A stretch of DNA of 64,000 bases from PALSA-926 sp964476835 (GCA_964476835.1 CAYZCE010000007.1:1-64000); one strand, 5' to 3'. Numbered from the stretch's first letter, positions 15,815 to 25,609 are shown. The notes: a model not told the origin generated them from the letters alone. Numbers and translations: made by a program.

Positions 15815-16889
15815 CCTGTTCAACCACATCCGCCAGCTTCTGCACGGCATCCGGCTGGCCGCAGGATTTGGCGGCGGCGGCGGCGGCCTTGAGTTCATCC
15901 GGCGCTTTCATCAGGTGGTCGAGCTGGCGCGCCAGCACCTCGGGACTGAAGAGCTCCTGCAGCATCACCCACGCGCCGTTCTTCTCGGCGAGCAGTTCGG
16001 CGTTGCAAAGCTGCTGCATGTCCCGATGCCCCGGATAGGGTACGAAGATGGCGGGGCGTCCCGCGACCGCGATCTCCGCGACCGTGGAGGCGCCCGAGCG
16101 CCCGATGAACAAGTGGCACGCCGTCAGCCGCTCGGGCATGTCGGTGAAGAAGGTCTTGATCTCGGCGCGCACGCCAGCCATGCGGTACTTGCGCTCGGTC
16201 GATGCGACTTCGCTCTCGCGGCACTGGTGCACGATGTGCAGGCGGCCTTTCTGTTCATGCGACAGGCGCTGCACGGCTTCGGGCACCACTTCGCTGAAAA
16301 CCTTGGCGGCCTGGCTGCCGCCGGTGATGAAAATCTCGAAATCGCCTTCGAAGGGCGGATAGGGCCTTTCGCGCACCGCGACGATGCCGGCGCGCACCGG
16401 ATTGCCTGTCACGACCAGCTTCTTGTGGTCGACTGCATGCAGCCCCTTGGTATCGGGCAGCGACGCCGCGATCTTGCACGCCTTGCCGGCCAGCCATTTG
16501 TTGGCGCGGCCGAGCACGGCGTTCTGCTCATGCAGCACGCTGCGGATGCACAAACGCTGCGCCGCGAACATCGTGGGGTAAGAAGGATAACCGCCGAAGC
16601 CGACGGCGATATCCGGCTTGATCTCGCGCAACAGCTTGCGCGCCTGCAGGATGCCTTCGAAAATCTCGCGGAAGGCGCCGAGCTTGCCCATGATGCCGGG
16701 GCGGAACGTCGCCGCCTTGACGCATTCGATCCGCACGCGCTCGCCCAAGTTCTTGAACGCCGCGCCGCGCTTGTCGGTCACGATCACGACGCGGTGGCCG
16801 CGGTTCAGCAATTCCTGCGCCAGCGCCTCGGCCGGGTAAAGATGCCCGCCGGTACCGCCGGCCGCGAGTACGATCGTCTTTCCCGTCAT
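15804..16889 (-). CDS. murG: UDP-GlcNAc:lipid I GlcNAc-transferase MurG
   Basis: MurG (361 aa) converts lipid I to lipid II on the cytoplasmic face of the inner membrane. It is a GT-B enzyme: the N-terminal glycine-rich loop AAGGTGGHLYPAEALAQEL (residues 9-27) binds the acceptor side, and the C-terminal block GRSGASTVAEIAVAGRPAIF followed by PYPGHRDMQQ binds UDP-GlcNAc. Its ATG overlaps the ftsW stop codon by four bases, so expression follows ftsW. It is the last recognisable dcw gene before the two-gene interruption. Confidence 0.96.
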   Translation of the reverse strand: MTGKTIVLAAGGTGGHLYPAEALAQELLNRGHRVVIVTDKRGAAFKNLGERVRIECVKAATFRPGIMGKLGAFREIFEGILQARKLLREIKPDIAVGFGGYPSYPTMFAAQRLCIRSVLHEQNAVLGRANKWLAGKACKIAASLPDTKGLHAVDHKKLVVTGNPVRAGIVAVRERPYPPFEGDFEIFITGGSQAAKVFSEVVPEAVQRLSHEQKGRLHIVHQCRESEVASTERKYRMAGVRAEIKTFFTDMPERLTACHLFIGRSGASTVAEIAVAGRPAIFVPYPGHRDMQQLCNAELLAEKNGAWVMLQELFSPEVLARQLDHLMKAPDELKAAAAAAKSCGQPDAVQKLADVVEQELK

Positions 16890-18013
16890 GATCCCCCCTT
16901 GTTCTCGATGCCCTTGCGCGTCAGCGCGAGCAGCATGCCCATGCCGTAGCCCATCGACAACAGCGACGACCCGCCGTAGGAAATGAACGGCAGCGTCATC
17001 CCCTTGGCCGGCAGCAGGTGCAGCGACGAGCCCATGTGGATCATGCTTTGCAGGCCGAATTGCAGCAGCAGCCCGCCGGTTGCCAGCACGACGAACATGT
17101 CGTCGCTTTTAAACACGCGCGTGACGCCGCGGATGATGATGAAGGAGAAGAGCAAAATAAGGCCGATGTCGAACAGCATGCCGAACTCTTCCCCCGCCAC
17201 CGCGAAGACGAAGTCGGCGTGCGCGTCGGGCAGCGTCAGCTTGACGATGCCGTGCCCCGGCCCGGTGCCGAGCCAGCCGCCGTGGCTGAAGGCGTCGAGC
17301 GATTTCTGCACCTGGTAATTGTCGCCCGCCGCCGGGTCGAGGAAGCGGTCGACGCGGCTGGTCACGTGCGGGAAGAACATGTAGGCGCCGAAGAGGCCGA
17401 TGACGCCCGCCGCCAGCAGCGCGAAAATAATCAACATCGGCAGGCCCGAAAGGAATACCTGCACGCCCCAGATGCACGACACCACGAACGACATGCCGAG
17501 GTCCGGCTGCGACATCAGCAGCATAATGATGACGATGTAAAGCCCCAGCGTCATCTGCTGGCCGGGGAAGTTTTCTTCCGTCTTGTGCCGCGCGATCAGC
17601 CAAGCGCTGGTGACGGCGAAGGCGGGCTTGAGGAACTCCGACGGCTGCAATGAAAATCCAAGGAATGACACCCAGCGCGTCGCCCCCTTGACCTCGGTGC
17701 CGAACAGGATCGCGCAAAGCGTCAGGAACATCGCCGCCACCAGCGTGACCGAGGCCACGCGCCACAGCGCCTTGCGCCCGAGCAGCGACATCATGAACAT
17801 CAGCGCCAGCGACGGGATCAGGAAGATGATCTGGTGCTTGACGAAATAGAACGGCTGCAGGCCAAGGCGCTCGGCCACCGACGGCGACGCCGCCGTCACC
17901 AGCAGCAGGCCGACGGCGATCAATGCCGCCAGCGCGATCACCGTCACGCGGTCGACCGACCACCACCAACGGCTGAGGATTGATTTTTCGGCGCGCGTTG
18001 CGACCCTGCTCAT
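16886..18013 (-). CDS. ftsW: Septal peptidoglycan polymerase FtsW (SEDS family)
   Basis: This 375-residue polytopic membrane protein of the SEDS family polymerises lipid II at the septum with its partner PBP FtsI, encoded in the same operon. Hydrophobic segments occur throughout (about ten by eye). Family blocks include GATRWVSFLGFSLQPSEFLK, the periplasmic segment GTGPGHGIVKLTLPDAHADF, and the C-terminal PFISYGGSSLLSMGYGMGML. The start codon overlaps the murD stop by four bases, and the gene overlaps murG by four bases at the other end. Confidence 0.96.
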   Translation of the reverse strand: MSRVATRAEKSILSRWWWSVDRVTVIALAALIAVGLLLVTAASPSVAERLGLQPFYFVKHQIIFLIPSLALMFMMSLLGRKALWRVASVTLVAAMFLTLCAILFGTEVKGATRWVSFLGFSLQPSEFLKPAFAVTSAWLIARHKTEENFPGQQMTLGLYIVIIMLLMSQPDLGMSFVVSCIWGVQVFLSGLPMLIIFALLAAGVIGLFGAYMFFPHVTSRVDRFLDPAAGDNYQVQKSLDAFSHGGWLGTGPGHGIVKLTLPDAHADFVFAVAGEEFGMLFDIGLILLFSFIIIRGVTRVFKSDDMFVVLATGGLLLQFGLQSMIHMGSSLHLLPAKGMTLPFISYGGSSLLSMGYGMGMLLALTRKGIENKGGS

Positions 18014-19380
18014 GCAACCACCTTTTTCACGAGTTCCATGAAGACGTCGCCGCGATGCTCGAAGCTCTTGAACTGGTCAAAGCTCGCGCAGGCCGGTGAC
18101 AGCAGCACGACGGCGCCCGTCCGTTTTTCTTCCTGCGCCTGCGCGTGTGCGGCAGCCAGCGCCTTTTCCATCGTCTCCGACTTCGTAAACGGCACATTGA
18201 GGCCGGACAGCCACGCCGCCATCTTCTCCTGCGCGACGCCGATCAGGAAGGCATGGCGCACATGGCCGATATATTTCTCGCAATCGGGATAGCCGCCGTC
18301 CTTGGGCTTGCCGCCGGCGATCCAGTAAATGGGATCATAGGTGCGCAGTGCCATCGCCGCCGCCTGGTCGTTGGTCGCCTTGCTGTCGTTGATGTAGCGC
18401 ACGCCACCCTTCTCAGCGACGATGTTCTGCCGGTGTGCGAGGCCCGGGAAGGAACGCATCGCGCTGAAAATCTTATCCGCCGCGACACCTGCCGCGATGC
18501 AGGCTGCATAAGCCATCGCCGCGTTCTGCCAGTTATGCTGGCCGTTCAGCGTCGGGCAGGTCTTGAGGTCGAAAATATCGCGGCCTTTGTCCTGCAGCAT
18601 CCCCTCTTCCGTCACCGAGATGCCGTCCTGCAGCGCCTGAAGGCAGGACACGCCGACGCGTGTGCGCGCCGACCCCGCCAATTCAGAGAACACACCCGCC
18701 GAAGGCGCATCGTCAAGACCGACAATCGCCATGCCCTTGCCGCGGAAAATCTTCTTCTTCGCCGCCACATAGCCTGCCATGCCGCCGTGACGGTCGAGGT
18801 GGTCGGGGCTGATATTGATGAGCAGCGCGATGTCGGGGCTGAATGTCGGGCAGAGGTCGAGCTGGTAGGACGACAGCTCCAGCACGTAAATGCCTTTCGG
18901 CGGCAATTGCGGCAGCGAGAGCGACGCCTCGCCGATATTGCCGCCCACCGCAGACTCAACGCCCGCCGCCGTCAGGATATGCCCGATCAGCGCGGTTGTC
19001 GTCGATTTGCCATTGGTGCCGGTGATGCCGATGGTCTTGATCGCCGGATGCGCGCGGTGCAGCAGCTCGATATCGCAGACGATCTCGACCCCCGCCGCCG
19101 TCGCGCGCGCGACAACCGGATGCGGCGCGGGATGCGTCAGCGGGATGCCGGGCGCCATGCAGAGCAAGGCAAAGCGCGAGAAATCGGCTTTCGAGAGATC
19201 CTCCGTCACCGCTCCCGCTTTAGCAGCGGCCTCGACCGCCGCCGTATTATCGTCCCACAGCACCGTCCCGATCCCGGCAGCTTTCAGCGCGGCATGCGCA
19301 TGCAAGCCGCTCTTGCCGAGACCGAGGATGGCGACCGGCTTGCCGTTGAGCTGCGCTTTGAGGGAGGAGAGGTCGATCAT
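18010..19380 (-). CDS. murD: UDP-N-acetylmuramoylalanine--D-glutamate ligase MurD
   Basis: MurD (456 aa) adds D-Glu to UDP-MurNAc-L-Ala. The Rossmann-like N-terminus is VAILGLGKSGLHAHAALK (residues 17-34), the ATP loop GTNGKSTTT is at 121-129, and the central block NISPDHLDRHGG and C-terminal NDSKATNDQAAAMAL are typical. It starts two bases after the mraY stop codon and overlaps ftsW by four bases, so it is embedded in one polycistronic unit. Confidence 0.96.
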   Translation of the reverse strand: MIDLSSLKAQLNGKPVAILGLGKSGLHAHAALKAAGIGTVLWDDNTAAVEAAAKAGAVTEDLSKADFSRFALLCMAPGIPLTHPAPHPVVARATAAGVEIVCDIELLHRAHPAIKTIGITGTNGKSTTTALIGHILTAAGVESAVGGNIGEASLSLPQLPPKGIYVLELSSYQLDLCPTFSPDIALLINISPDHLDRHGGMAGYVAAKKKIFRGKGMAIVGLDDAPSAGVFSELAGSARTRVGVSCLQALQDGISVTEEGMLQDKGRDIFDLKTCPTLNGQHNWQNAAMAYAACIAAGVAADKIFSAMRSFPGLAHRQNIVAEKGGVRYINDSKATNDQAAAMALRTYDPIYWIAGGKPKDGGYPDCEKYIGHVRHAFLIGVAQEKMAAWLSGLNVPFTKSETMEKALAAAHAQAQEEKRTGAVVLLSPACASFDQFKSFEHRGDVFMELVKKVVA

Positions 19381-19382
19381 GC

Positions 19383-20471
19383 TTATCTCAGCTTGAGGGT
19401 GGAAAGCCCGATGAGCGCCAGCACCACGGCAATGATCCAGAAGCGGATCGTCACCGTCGTCTCCGCCCAGCCGAGCTTCTCGAAGTGGTGATGGATCGGC
19501 GCCATCTTGAACACGCGCTTGCCGCGCGTCTTGAACGACACGACCTGGATGATGACCGAGAGCGTCTCCACCACGAAGAGGCCGCCGATGATGGCGAGCA
19601 CGATTTCATGCTTAGTCATCACGCTGATCGCGCCGAGGGCCCCGCCGAGCGCCAGCGACCCGGTGTCCCCCATGAAGACCGCCGCCGGCGGCGCGTTGTA
19701 CCAGAGGAAGCCGAGGCCTGCGCCGATCATCGCGCCGCAGAAGACCGCCAGTTCGCCCACGCCGGGCACGTTGACGATCTGCAGGTAGTTGGCGAAGACC
19801 GCGTTGCCGACAAGGTAGGAGATGATGCCGAAGCACCCCGCCGCGATCATGATCGTGCCGATGGCAAGGCCGTCAAGGCCGTCCGTCAGGTTGACCGCAT
19901 TGGCCGCGCCCGCAATGACGACGATGCCGACGAAGGGAATGAAGAACCAACCGAGGTCGATCAGCAGGCTCTTGAAGAACGGCACCGCCAGCGTCGTCGA
20001 GAGTTCCTTCGGCGTATAGATCGCAAAGGCCAAAGCCGCCGCAAGGCCGATCGCGCATTCGAGGAACAGGCGCAGCTTGCCCGGCACGCCGAGGTGGCTC
20101 TTCTTGGTCAGCTTGGCGTAGTCGTCAGCGAAACCGATCGCGCCGAAAGCGAGGAACACGCCCAGCACGATCCACATATAAATGCTGGTGAGGTCGACCC
20201 ACAGCAGCGTGGAGACCGCCGTCGCAAAGATGATCATCAGGCCGCCCATGGTCGGCGTGCCTTTTTTCTTGAGGTGCGTCTCCGGCCCGTCGGAGCGGAT
20301 CGGCTGGCCGCCACCCTGCTTGGATTTCAGCCAGCGGATCACACCCGGGCCGATCCACAGGGTGATGAGCAGCGCCGTCATGACAGCCCCGCCCGCGCGG
20401 AAGGTCAGGTACTTGAACAAGTTGAACGGCTGGAAATCAATCGCCAGCGGGAAAAGCAGGTTATACAGCAT
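19383..20471 (-). CDS. mraY: Phospho-N-acetylmuramoyl-pentapeptide transferase MraY
   Basis: MraY (362 aa) makes lipid I by joining the UDP-MurNAc-pentapeptide to undecaprenyl phosphate in the inner membrane. It has many hydrophobic segments and the three cytoplasmic motifs of the family: GTPTMGGLMII (71-81), FADDYAKL (114-121) with the paired Asp, and NLTDGLDGLAIG (about 194-205). The late HHHFEKLGWAE motif is also present. Its start overlaps the murF stop by 11 bp. Confidence 0.97.
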   Translation of the reverse strand: MLYNLLFPLAIDFQPFNLFKYLTFRAGGAVMTALLITLWIGPGVIRWLKSKQGGGQPIRSDGPETHLKKKGTPTMGGLMIIFATAVSTLLWVDLTSIYMWIVLGVFLAFGAIGFADDYAKLTKKSHLGVPGKLRLFLECAIGLAAALAFAIYTPKELSTTLAVPFFKSLLIDLGWFFIPFVGIVVIAGAANAVNLTDGLDGLAIGTIMIAAGCFGIISYLVGNAVFANYLQIVNVPGVGELAVFCGAMIGAGLGFLWYNAPPAAVFMGDTGSLALGGALGAISVMTKHEIVLAIIGGLFVVETLSVIIQVVSFKTRGKRVFKMAPIHHHFEKLGWAETTVTIRFWIIAVVLALIGLSTLKLR

Positions 20472-21885
20472 GCTGTTGTTGTTCCTTCGGTTTGATTTGC
20501 GACAGCGCCTGGACGATGTACGACATCTTGCTGCCCGCGGATCCCTTCACGAGCACGACGTCGCCCGGGCGCACGGCATCCGCGACCAGCGGCGCCAGCA
20601 TTTGGCTATCTTTCGTATGCGCGCCGCGCCAGTCGGGCGGCAGCAGTTGGTAAAGCGCATCCATCTGCGCCCCGCAGCAGAACACGAGATCGGCCTTGGC
20701 CTTGAGCAGCGGGTTGGCGAGGCCGGCGTGCAGCATCGGCCCCTCGCGCCCCAGCTCAAGCATGTCGCCAAGCACCGCGATACGGCGGCCGCCTGCGGGC
20801 GGCACCACCATTTCAAAGACCTTGAACGCGGCGAGCATCGAGGCCGGGTTGGCGTTGTAGCTTTCGTCGATGACGGTGACCGGCGGCTTGCCCGCCTCGA
20901 TCGTCACCGAGAGGCGGTTGCCGCGCCCTTCGACGGGCGACGCGTTGCGCAGCGCCTCGACCGCTTTCGTCAGGTCGCAGCCGAGCGCCTTGACCAGCGT
21001 CAGCGCGCCAAGCGCGTTCATCGCGATATGGCGGCCGGAGATGTTGATGCGATAGCGGATCTTCTCACCCATCACGCGCGCATTTACAAAGCTGCCATCG
21101 GCGTGCAGCGAGCAGTCATCCATATGCGCCGCCGCGCATTCGTCTTCGCCGAACGGCAGGATCTTCAGGCCATGCTTTTCCGCTTTCGCGCTCAGGCGCA
21201 GGAAATGCGCATTGTCGGCAGGCAGGACGGCGATGCCGCCTTTCTCTACGCCCTCGAAAATCTCCGCCTTGGCGTCGGCGACGTCTTCGACGCTGCCGAA
21301 GTGCTCGATATGCACCGGCTCGACCGTCGTGATGATGACGGCGTGCGGGCGCACCTGCTTCGAGAGCACCGTCAGCTCGCCCGCGTGGTTCATGCCGAGT
21401 TCAAAGACGCCGAAAGCCGCGTCCTTCGGCATATTGGCGAGAGTCAGCGGCACGCCCCAGTGGTTGTTGAAACTTTTCTTGCTTGCGTGCGTCTTGCCGA
21501 AGGCGGCGAAGATGGCCGCGAGCATTTCCTTGGTGCCCGTCTTGCCCGCCGATCCGGTGACGGCGACGATTTTCGCCGTCGACCGCGCGCGCGACGCCAT
21601 ACCGAGGGCTTCCAGCGCCTTCATCACATCGGCGACCGCAACGACGGAGCCGGAAGCAGCAAAACCGTCGCGCACCAGCGCGCCGGCGGCACCGGCCGTG
21701 AAGGCGGCCTCGACGTAATCATGGCCGTCCAGCCGCTCGCCCTTGAGCGCAATGTACAAATCGCCCGGCTTGAGCGTGCGCGTGTCGATGGAGACGCCAG
21801 TGCAGTCGAACGGCGCACTCGCCGTCCCGCCTGTCGCGGCGGCGATCTCGGTTGAGGTCCAGAGAATGTCTTGCTTGTTGCCCAT
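20461..21885 (-). CDS. murF: UDP-MurNAc-tripeptide--D-alanyl-D-alanine ligase MurF
   Basis: MurF (474 aa) adds D-Ala-D-Ala, the product of the Ddl encoded 9 kb downstream, to the UDP-MurNAc tripeptide. The ATP loop GSAGKTGTKEML lies at 111-122, with the block NNHWGVPLTLANMP after it and SYNANPASMLAAF in the C-terminal half. The start at 21885 leaves one base after the murE stop codon; a start 28 codons upstream would sit inside murE and lacks a family N-terminus. The 3' end overlaps mraY by 11 bp. Confidence 0.96.
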   Translation of the reverse strand: MGNKQDILWTSTEIAAATGGTASAPFDCTGVSIDTRTLKPGDLYIALKGERLDGHDYVEAAFTAGAAGALVRDGFAASGSVVAVADVMKALEALGMASRARSTAKIVAVTGSAGKTGTKEMLAAIFAAFGKTHASKKSFNNHWGVPLTLANMPKDAAFGVFELGMNHAGELTVLSKQVRPHAVIITTVEPVHIEHFGSVEDVADAKAEIFEGVEKGGIAVLPADNAHFLRLSAKAEKHGLKILPFGEDECAAAHMDDCSLHADGSFVNARVMGEKIRYRINISGRHIAMNALGALTLVKALGCDLTKAVEALRNASPVEGRGNRLSVTIEAGKPPVTVIDESYNANPASMLAAFKVFEMVVPPAGGRRIAVLGDMLELGREGPMLHAGLANPLLKAKADLVFCCGAQMDALYQLLPPDWRGAHTKDSQMLAPLVADAVRPGDVVLVKGSAGSKMSYIVQALSQIKPKEQQQHAV

Positions 21886-21886
21886 G

Positions 21887-23362
21887 TTATCCTTCCAGCA
21901 CAGCGGCTTTCGCCTCGCTGACGTCGTCGAATGGCAGCACGTCGCGGCCGACGATCTGCCCTTGTTCATGTCCCTTGCCCGCGATCACCAGCACGTCGCC
22001 AGGCTTCAATTCCTTGACCGCCGCGCGGATGGCGTCGCGGCGTCCGGCGATCTCACGCACGTTGGCAGCGCCTTTGCAGCCTTCCATCACCTCGCGGCGG
22101 ATGGCGGCAGCGTCTTCGGTGCGCGGGTTGTCGTCGGTGACGATGACGCAGTCGGCCAGCTTCGCGGCGATGCCGCCCATCATCGGGCGCTTGCCGCGGT
22201 CGCGGTCGCCGCCGCAGCCGAAGACAACATGCAGCCGGCTCGGCGTGTGCGGGCGCAGCGCGCGCAGCATTACCTCAAGTCCGTCCGGCGTATGCGCGTA
22301 ATCGACGTAGATCGGCGCGCCGCATCTGTGCTTGGCCGCGAATTCGAGGCGGCCGCGCACGCTTTGCAAGCGCTCCAGCGCACGCACGGCCTGCATGTGC
22401 AGCGTACGGCTGTCGGGATCTTCGGCAATGACGAGGCCGAGCGCGCAAAGCGCGTTCTCTGCCTGGAAGTCACCGACCAGGGGCAGCTCAAGGCCGTAGC
22501 GTTCGCCGAAGACGGACAGCTCGATGAACTGGCCTTCGGGCAGCGGCTTGTGCGCGAGCAGGCGGATGTCGGCTGCTTCACGGCCGAAATCAATCACGCG
22601 GATATTGCGCGTACGGCACGCCTCGGCGGCCGCATCGAAGAACGGCATGTCGCGGTTGATGACGGCGACGCCGCCTTCCTGAAGCACGTCGCGGAACAGG
22701 CGCAGCTTGGCTTTGAGATAGGCCTCCATCGTGCCGTGGTAATCGAGGTGGTCGCGCGTGAGGTTGGTGAAGCCCGCCGCCGTGACGCGCACGCCATCGA
22801 GGCGGTACTGGTCGAGGCCCTGGCTGGAGGCTTCCAGCGCGAGGTGGGTGACGCCGGCAGCTTCCAATTCGGCGATTTCGCTGTGCAAGGTGACGGGATC
22901 GGGCGTGGTCAGCACGCCGGGGCGGTTGACGCCGGGCGCGATGATGCCGATGGTACCGAGGCAGGCGGCCGGATGCCCCATCGCCTGCCAGACCTGGCGG
23001 CAGAAGTTGACGGTGGAGCTTTTGCCGTTGGTGCCGGTGACGGCGGCGATGACGTCCATCTGCTTGCCGTAGAAGGCGGCGGCCATGCGCGCGAAGCGGC
23101 GGCGCGGATTTTTATCGTGGATCACGACGATGCCGGGCGCCTCGACCTCGATGCCCGCCTGCACGAGGATGGCGGACGCGCCGCGCGCCACCGCGTCGGC
23201 GATGAACTGGCGACCGTCCTGCTTCACGCCGGCGAAGGCGGCGAAGAGATAGCCGGCGCGCACCTCGCGGCTGTCGGCGGTGAGGCCACGGATGTCGAGC
23301 GCGCCCGCATCTCCCGAGACGGTCACGCCGTCGTCGTCAGTGATCGTTTCCAGCAGACGCAA
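21887..23362 (-). CDS. murE: UDP-MurNAc-dipeptide--meso-diaminopimelate ligase MurE
   Basis: MurE (491 aa) adds the third residue of the stem peptide. The ATP loop GTNGKSS is at 110-116. The substrate-selecting motif DNPRTED near residue 410 is the DNPR form, indicating meso-diaminopimelate rather than lysine, as expected in a Gram-negative. Other family blocks are TNLTRDHLDYHG and VDYAHTPDGLEVML. The first 26 bp overlap the end of ftsI. The asd gene at 45 kb supplies the aspartate-semialdehyde branch that leads to diaminopimelate. Confidence 0.96.
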   Translation of the reverse strand: MRLLETITDDDGVTVSGDAGALDIRGLTADSREVRAGYLFAAFAGVKQDGRQFIADAVARGASAILVQAGIEVEAPGIVVIHDKNPRRRFARMAAAFYGKQMDVIAAVTGTNGKSSTVNFCRQVWQAMGHPAACLGTIGIIAPGVNRPGVLTTPDPVTLHSEIAELEAAGVTHLALEASSQGLDQYRLDGVRVTAAGFTNLTRDHLDYHGTMEAYLKAKLRLFRDVLQEGGVAVINRDMPFFDAAAEACRTRNIRVIDFGREAADIRLLAHKPLPEGQFIELSVFGERYGLELPLVGDFQAENALCALGLVIAEDPDSRTLHMQAVRALERLQSVRGRLEFAAKHRCGAPIYVDYAHTPDGLEVMLRALRPHTPSRLHVVFGCGGDRDRGKRPMMGGIAAKLADCVIVTDDNPRTEDAAAIRREVMEGCKGAANVREIAGRRDAIRAAVKELKPGDVLVIAGKGHEQGQIVGRDVLPFDDVSEAKAAVLEG

Positions 23363-25052
23363 GCGGCGTTCCTTCCTTGAATTCCTTGAGGTAGCCCACC
23401 ATCTCGTGCGTGATGTCGCGGCGGGTGCGGGCGTAATCGGGCGGCATGGCGTAGAGCGGCGCCATCTGCTCCACCACGCGCGCGACGACGGGCGCGGCCG
23501 TCCAGCCTGCCGTGGCGAAGCCGTAGGTGTCCTTGGTGCCGTGCGGCTCGTCGATGATGGCGAGCACGATATAACGCGGGTCCTGCGTCGGATAGACGCC
23601 GAGGAAGGAGGACATCAGCAGGCTGTGTTCATAGCGGCCGCCCGCGTTCTTCTCGGCGGTGCCGGTCTTGCCGCCGACGTCGTAGCCGTCAACATAGGCC
23701 TTGTCGCCAGTGCCAGCGGCGACGACAAGCTCGAGCAACTGTCGCAACTGCGCCGAGGTTTTCGCGCTGACGACGCGCGGGCCCGCGTCATGCGAGGCAG
23801 AGGCGACCAGCGTCGCCTGCGGCAGCGTGCCGCCGTTGACGAGGCCTGCCGCCGCGCGCGCGACGTGCAAGGGGGTGACGGCGATGCCGTGGCCGAAGGA
23901 AGTGGTCAGCGTGCTGACTTCGCGCCACGGCGAAGGATAGAGCGGCGCGCCGCGTTCCGGCAGCTCGACCACCGGCGGGTTCATGAAGCCGAGTTCGCGG
24001 AAAAAGTCGGGCAGCGCGTCGGCGCCGAGGCTGTCGGCCATCTTGGCGGTGCCGACGTTGGAGGAATAGATGAAGATCTCCGGCACCGTCAGCGACCGAT
24101 GCTTGGCGTGGTAGTCGGAAATGGTGAAGCGCCCGACCTTGATCGGGTTGGTGGCGTCGAAGGAGCTGGAGAAATGCACCTTGCCGCTTTCGAGCGCGGC
24201 GGCGATGGTGAAGAGCTTGAAGGTCGAGCCCATCTCGAAGACGCCCAGCGTGGCGCGGTTGAATTTCTGGTTGTCGCTGGCCGCGCCGACGTGGTTGGGA
24301 TCGAAGTCCGGCAGCGAGACCATCGAGACGATCTCGCCGGTGCGCGCGTCCATCACCATGCCGACCGCGCCCTTGGCCTGGAATTTCGTGACGGCCCTGG
24401 CCAGCTCGCGCCGCATCATGTGCTGCACGCGCAGGTCGATGGTGAGCTGCAGGGGCGACGTGTCCTCGCGCAGGCGCTTGTCGAAGAACTTTTCCAGCCC
24501 GGCGATGCCGTGGCCGTCGACGTCGGTATAGCCGAGGACATGCGCGGCGAGGTTGCCGTCGGGATAGATGCGGCGCTCCTCTTCCTGAAAGCCCAGCGCG
24601 GGCAGGCCGAGCGCGTTGATCGCGTACTCCTGTTTCGGCGTGATGTTGCGCTGGATCCAGATGAACTTCTTGCCCGAGGTCAGCTTCTTGCGGATGCTGT
24701 CGGCGGATTGCTCGGGCAGGATCGCGGCAAGCTGCTTGGTGAGCACGGCGGTGTCGTCGAGCTGCGTGGTGTCGGCATAGACGGAGGCCATCTTGAGCGA
24801 GGTCGCCATCAGGAGCCCGTTGCGGTCGACGATCGAGGCGCGCAGGCCCTCGGACGCCGCCATCACGGAACCGGGGCCGCTGACGGGCGCCGCGTGATGC
24901 AGCAGGGTGAGGTCGACGAGCCGCAGGCTGATTGCGAAATAGCCCATCATCAGCGCCATCACCACCATGATCAGCCGCGCGCGCGCCTGCTCATGCATTT
25001 GCGCCTGCGCGCCGGCGACGGTAACCTTCTTGTGCGGGGCGCCGCCGGACAT
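23337..25052 (-). CDS. ftsI: Septal peptidoglycan transpeptidase FtsI (PBP3)
   Basis: This 571-residue class B penicillin-binding protein crosslinks septal peptidoglycan with FtsW. A basic N-terminus is followed by one membrane anchor (about residues 29-48). The transpeptidase has the active-site SxxK in MGSTFKLF (Ser about 276), the SxN motif YSSNVGT (about 332) and KTGTAEK (about 464). ATG 25052 shares one base with the ftsL stop codon; a TTG codon directly upstream is less likely. The 3' end overlaps murE by 26 bp. Confidence 0.96.
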   Translation of the reverse strand: MSGGAPHKKVTVAGAQAQMHEQARARLIMVVMALMMGYFAISLRLVDLTLLHHAAPVSGPGSVMAASEGLRASIVDRNGLLMATSLKMASVYADTTQLDDTAVLTKQLAAILPEQSADSIRKKLTSGKKFIWIQRNITPKQEYAINALGLPALGFQEEERRIYPDGNLAAHVLGYTDVDGHGIAGLEKFFDKRLREDTSPLQLTIDLRVQHMMRRELARAVTKFQAKGAVGMVMDARTGEIVSMVSLPDFDPNHVGAASDNQKFNRATLGVFEMGSTFKLFTIAAALESGKVHFSSSFDATNPIKVGRFTISDYHAKHRSLTVPEIFIYSSNVGTAKMADSLGADALPDFFRELGFMNPPVVELPERGAPLYPSPWREVSTLTTSFGHGIAVTPLHVARAAAGLVNGGTLPQATLVASASHDAGPRVVSAKTSAQLRQLLELVVAAGTGDKAYVDGYDVGGKTGTAEKNAGGRYEHSLLMSSFLGVYPTQDPRYIVLAIIDEPHGTKDTYGFATAGWTAAPVVARVVEQMAPLYAMPPDYARTRRDITHEMVGYLKEFKEGTPLASAGNDH

Positions 25053-25609
25053 CAATCGACCCCCAGGCTCTTGATGACGTCGCTCATGCGGCGCGCGGGC
25101 GGTTCTTGCTTGCGCACGACCTTCTGTGCGGCGGGCGCGTGCGGCGGCGTATCGAGCACGGCGGCGGTCTGGCGCGCGGCGGCCTTGATTTCAGCGGCGG
25201 CGGGTTTTTCCGCGGCGGGTTTTGCGGGCGCGGGTTTGGGTGCGACGGTTTTCGGGGCGGCGAGCTTGGTGGGCTCGGGCTTTTGTATGGCGGCGGGCTT
25301 CTCGGCGACGTCCGGCTTTGGCGTTGCGACAGGGGCGGCGCGCATCGCGATATCGTCGATGGCGGCGAAGCGGTCGCCCTTCATCGGCACGAGATTGAGA
25401 TGCTCGTGCGCGAGCTGCTCAAGGCGCTGCGGCTGGTTCAGGTAGCTCCATTCCGCCTGCAGGACGCGGATGGATTCTTCTTCCTGCGCGGTTTCGCCGT
25501 TGAGCGCGTCGAGCATCTCGCGGCCGTCGTGCACGCGCTGGCTGGTGTGGTAGAGCGCGGCGCTGCAAAAGCCGGCGAGCAGGAGCCACATCACGTTGGA
25601 CTTACGCAT
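25052..25609 (-). CDS. ftsL: Cell division protein FtsL with a long Ala/Pro/Lys-rich tail
   Basis: FtsL is identified by position between rsmH and ftsI and by its layout: a short N-terminus, one membrane segment (residues 5-20), then a periplasmic coiled coil with EEESIRVLQAEWSYLNQPQR and LEQLAHEHLNLVPM. The core ends near residue 85. Unlike the usual FtsL of about 100-120 aa, it continues to 185 residues through a low-complexity Ala/Pro/Lys segment (about 90-150) and a short conserved-looking end RRMSDVIKSLGVD. The tail is predicted periplasmic. Its start overlaps the end of rsmH by eight bases. Confidence 0.88.
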   Translation of the reverse strand: MRKSNVMWLLLAGFCSAALYHTSQRVHDGREMLDALNGETAQEEESIRVLQAEWSYLNQPQRLEQLAHEHLNLVPMKGDRFAAIDDIAMRAAPVATPKPDVAEKPAAIQKPEPTKLAAPKTVAPKPAPAKPAAEKPAAAEIKAAARQTAAVLDTPPHAPAAQKVVRKQEPPARRMSDVIKSLGVD

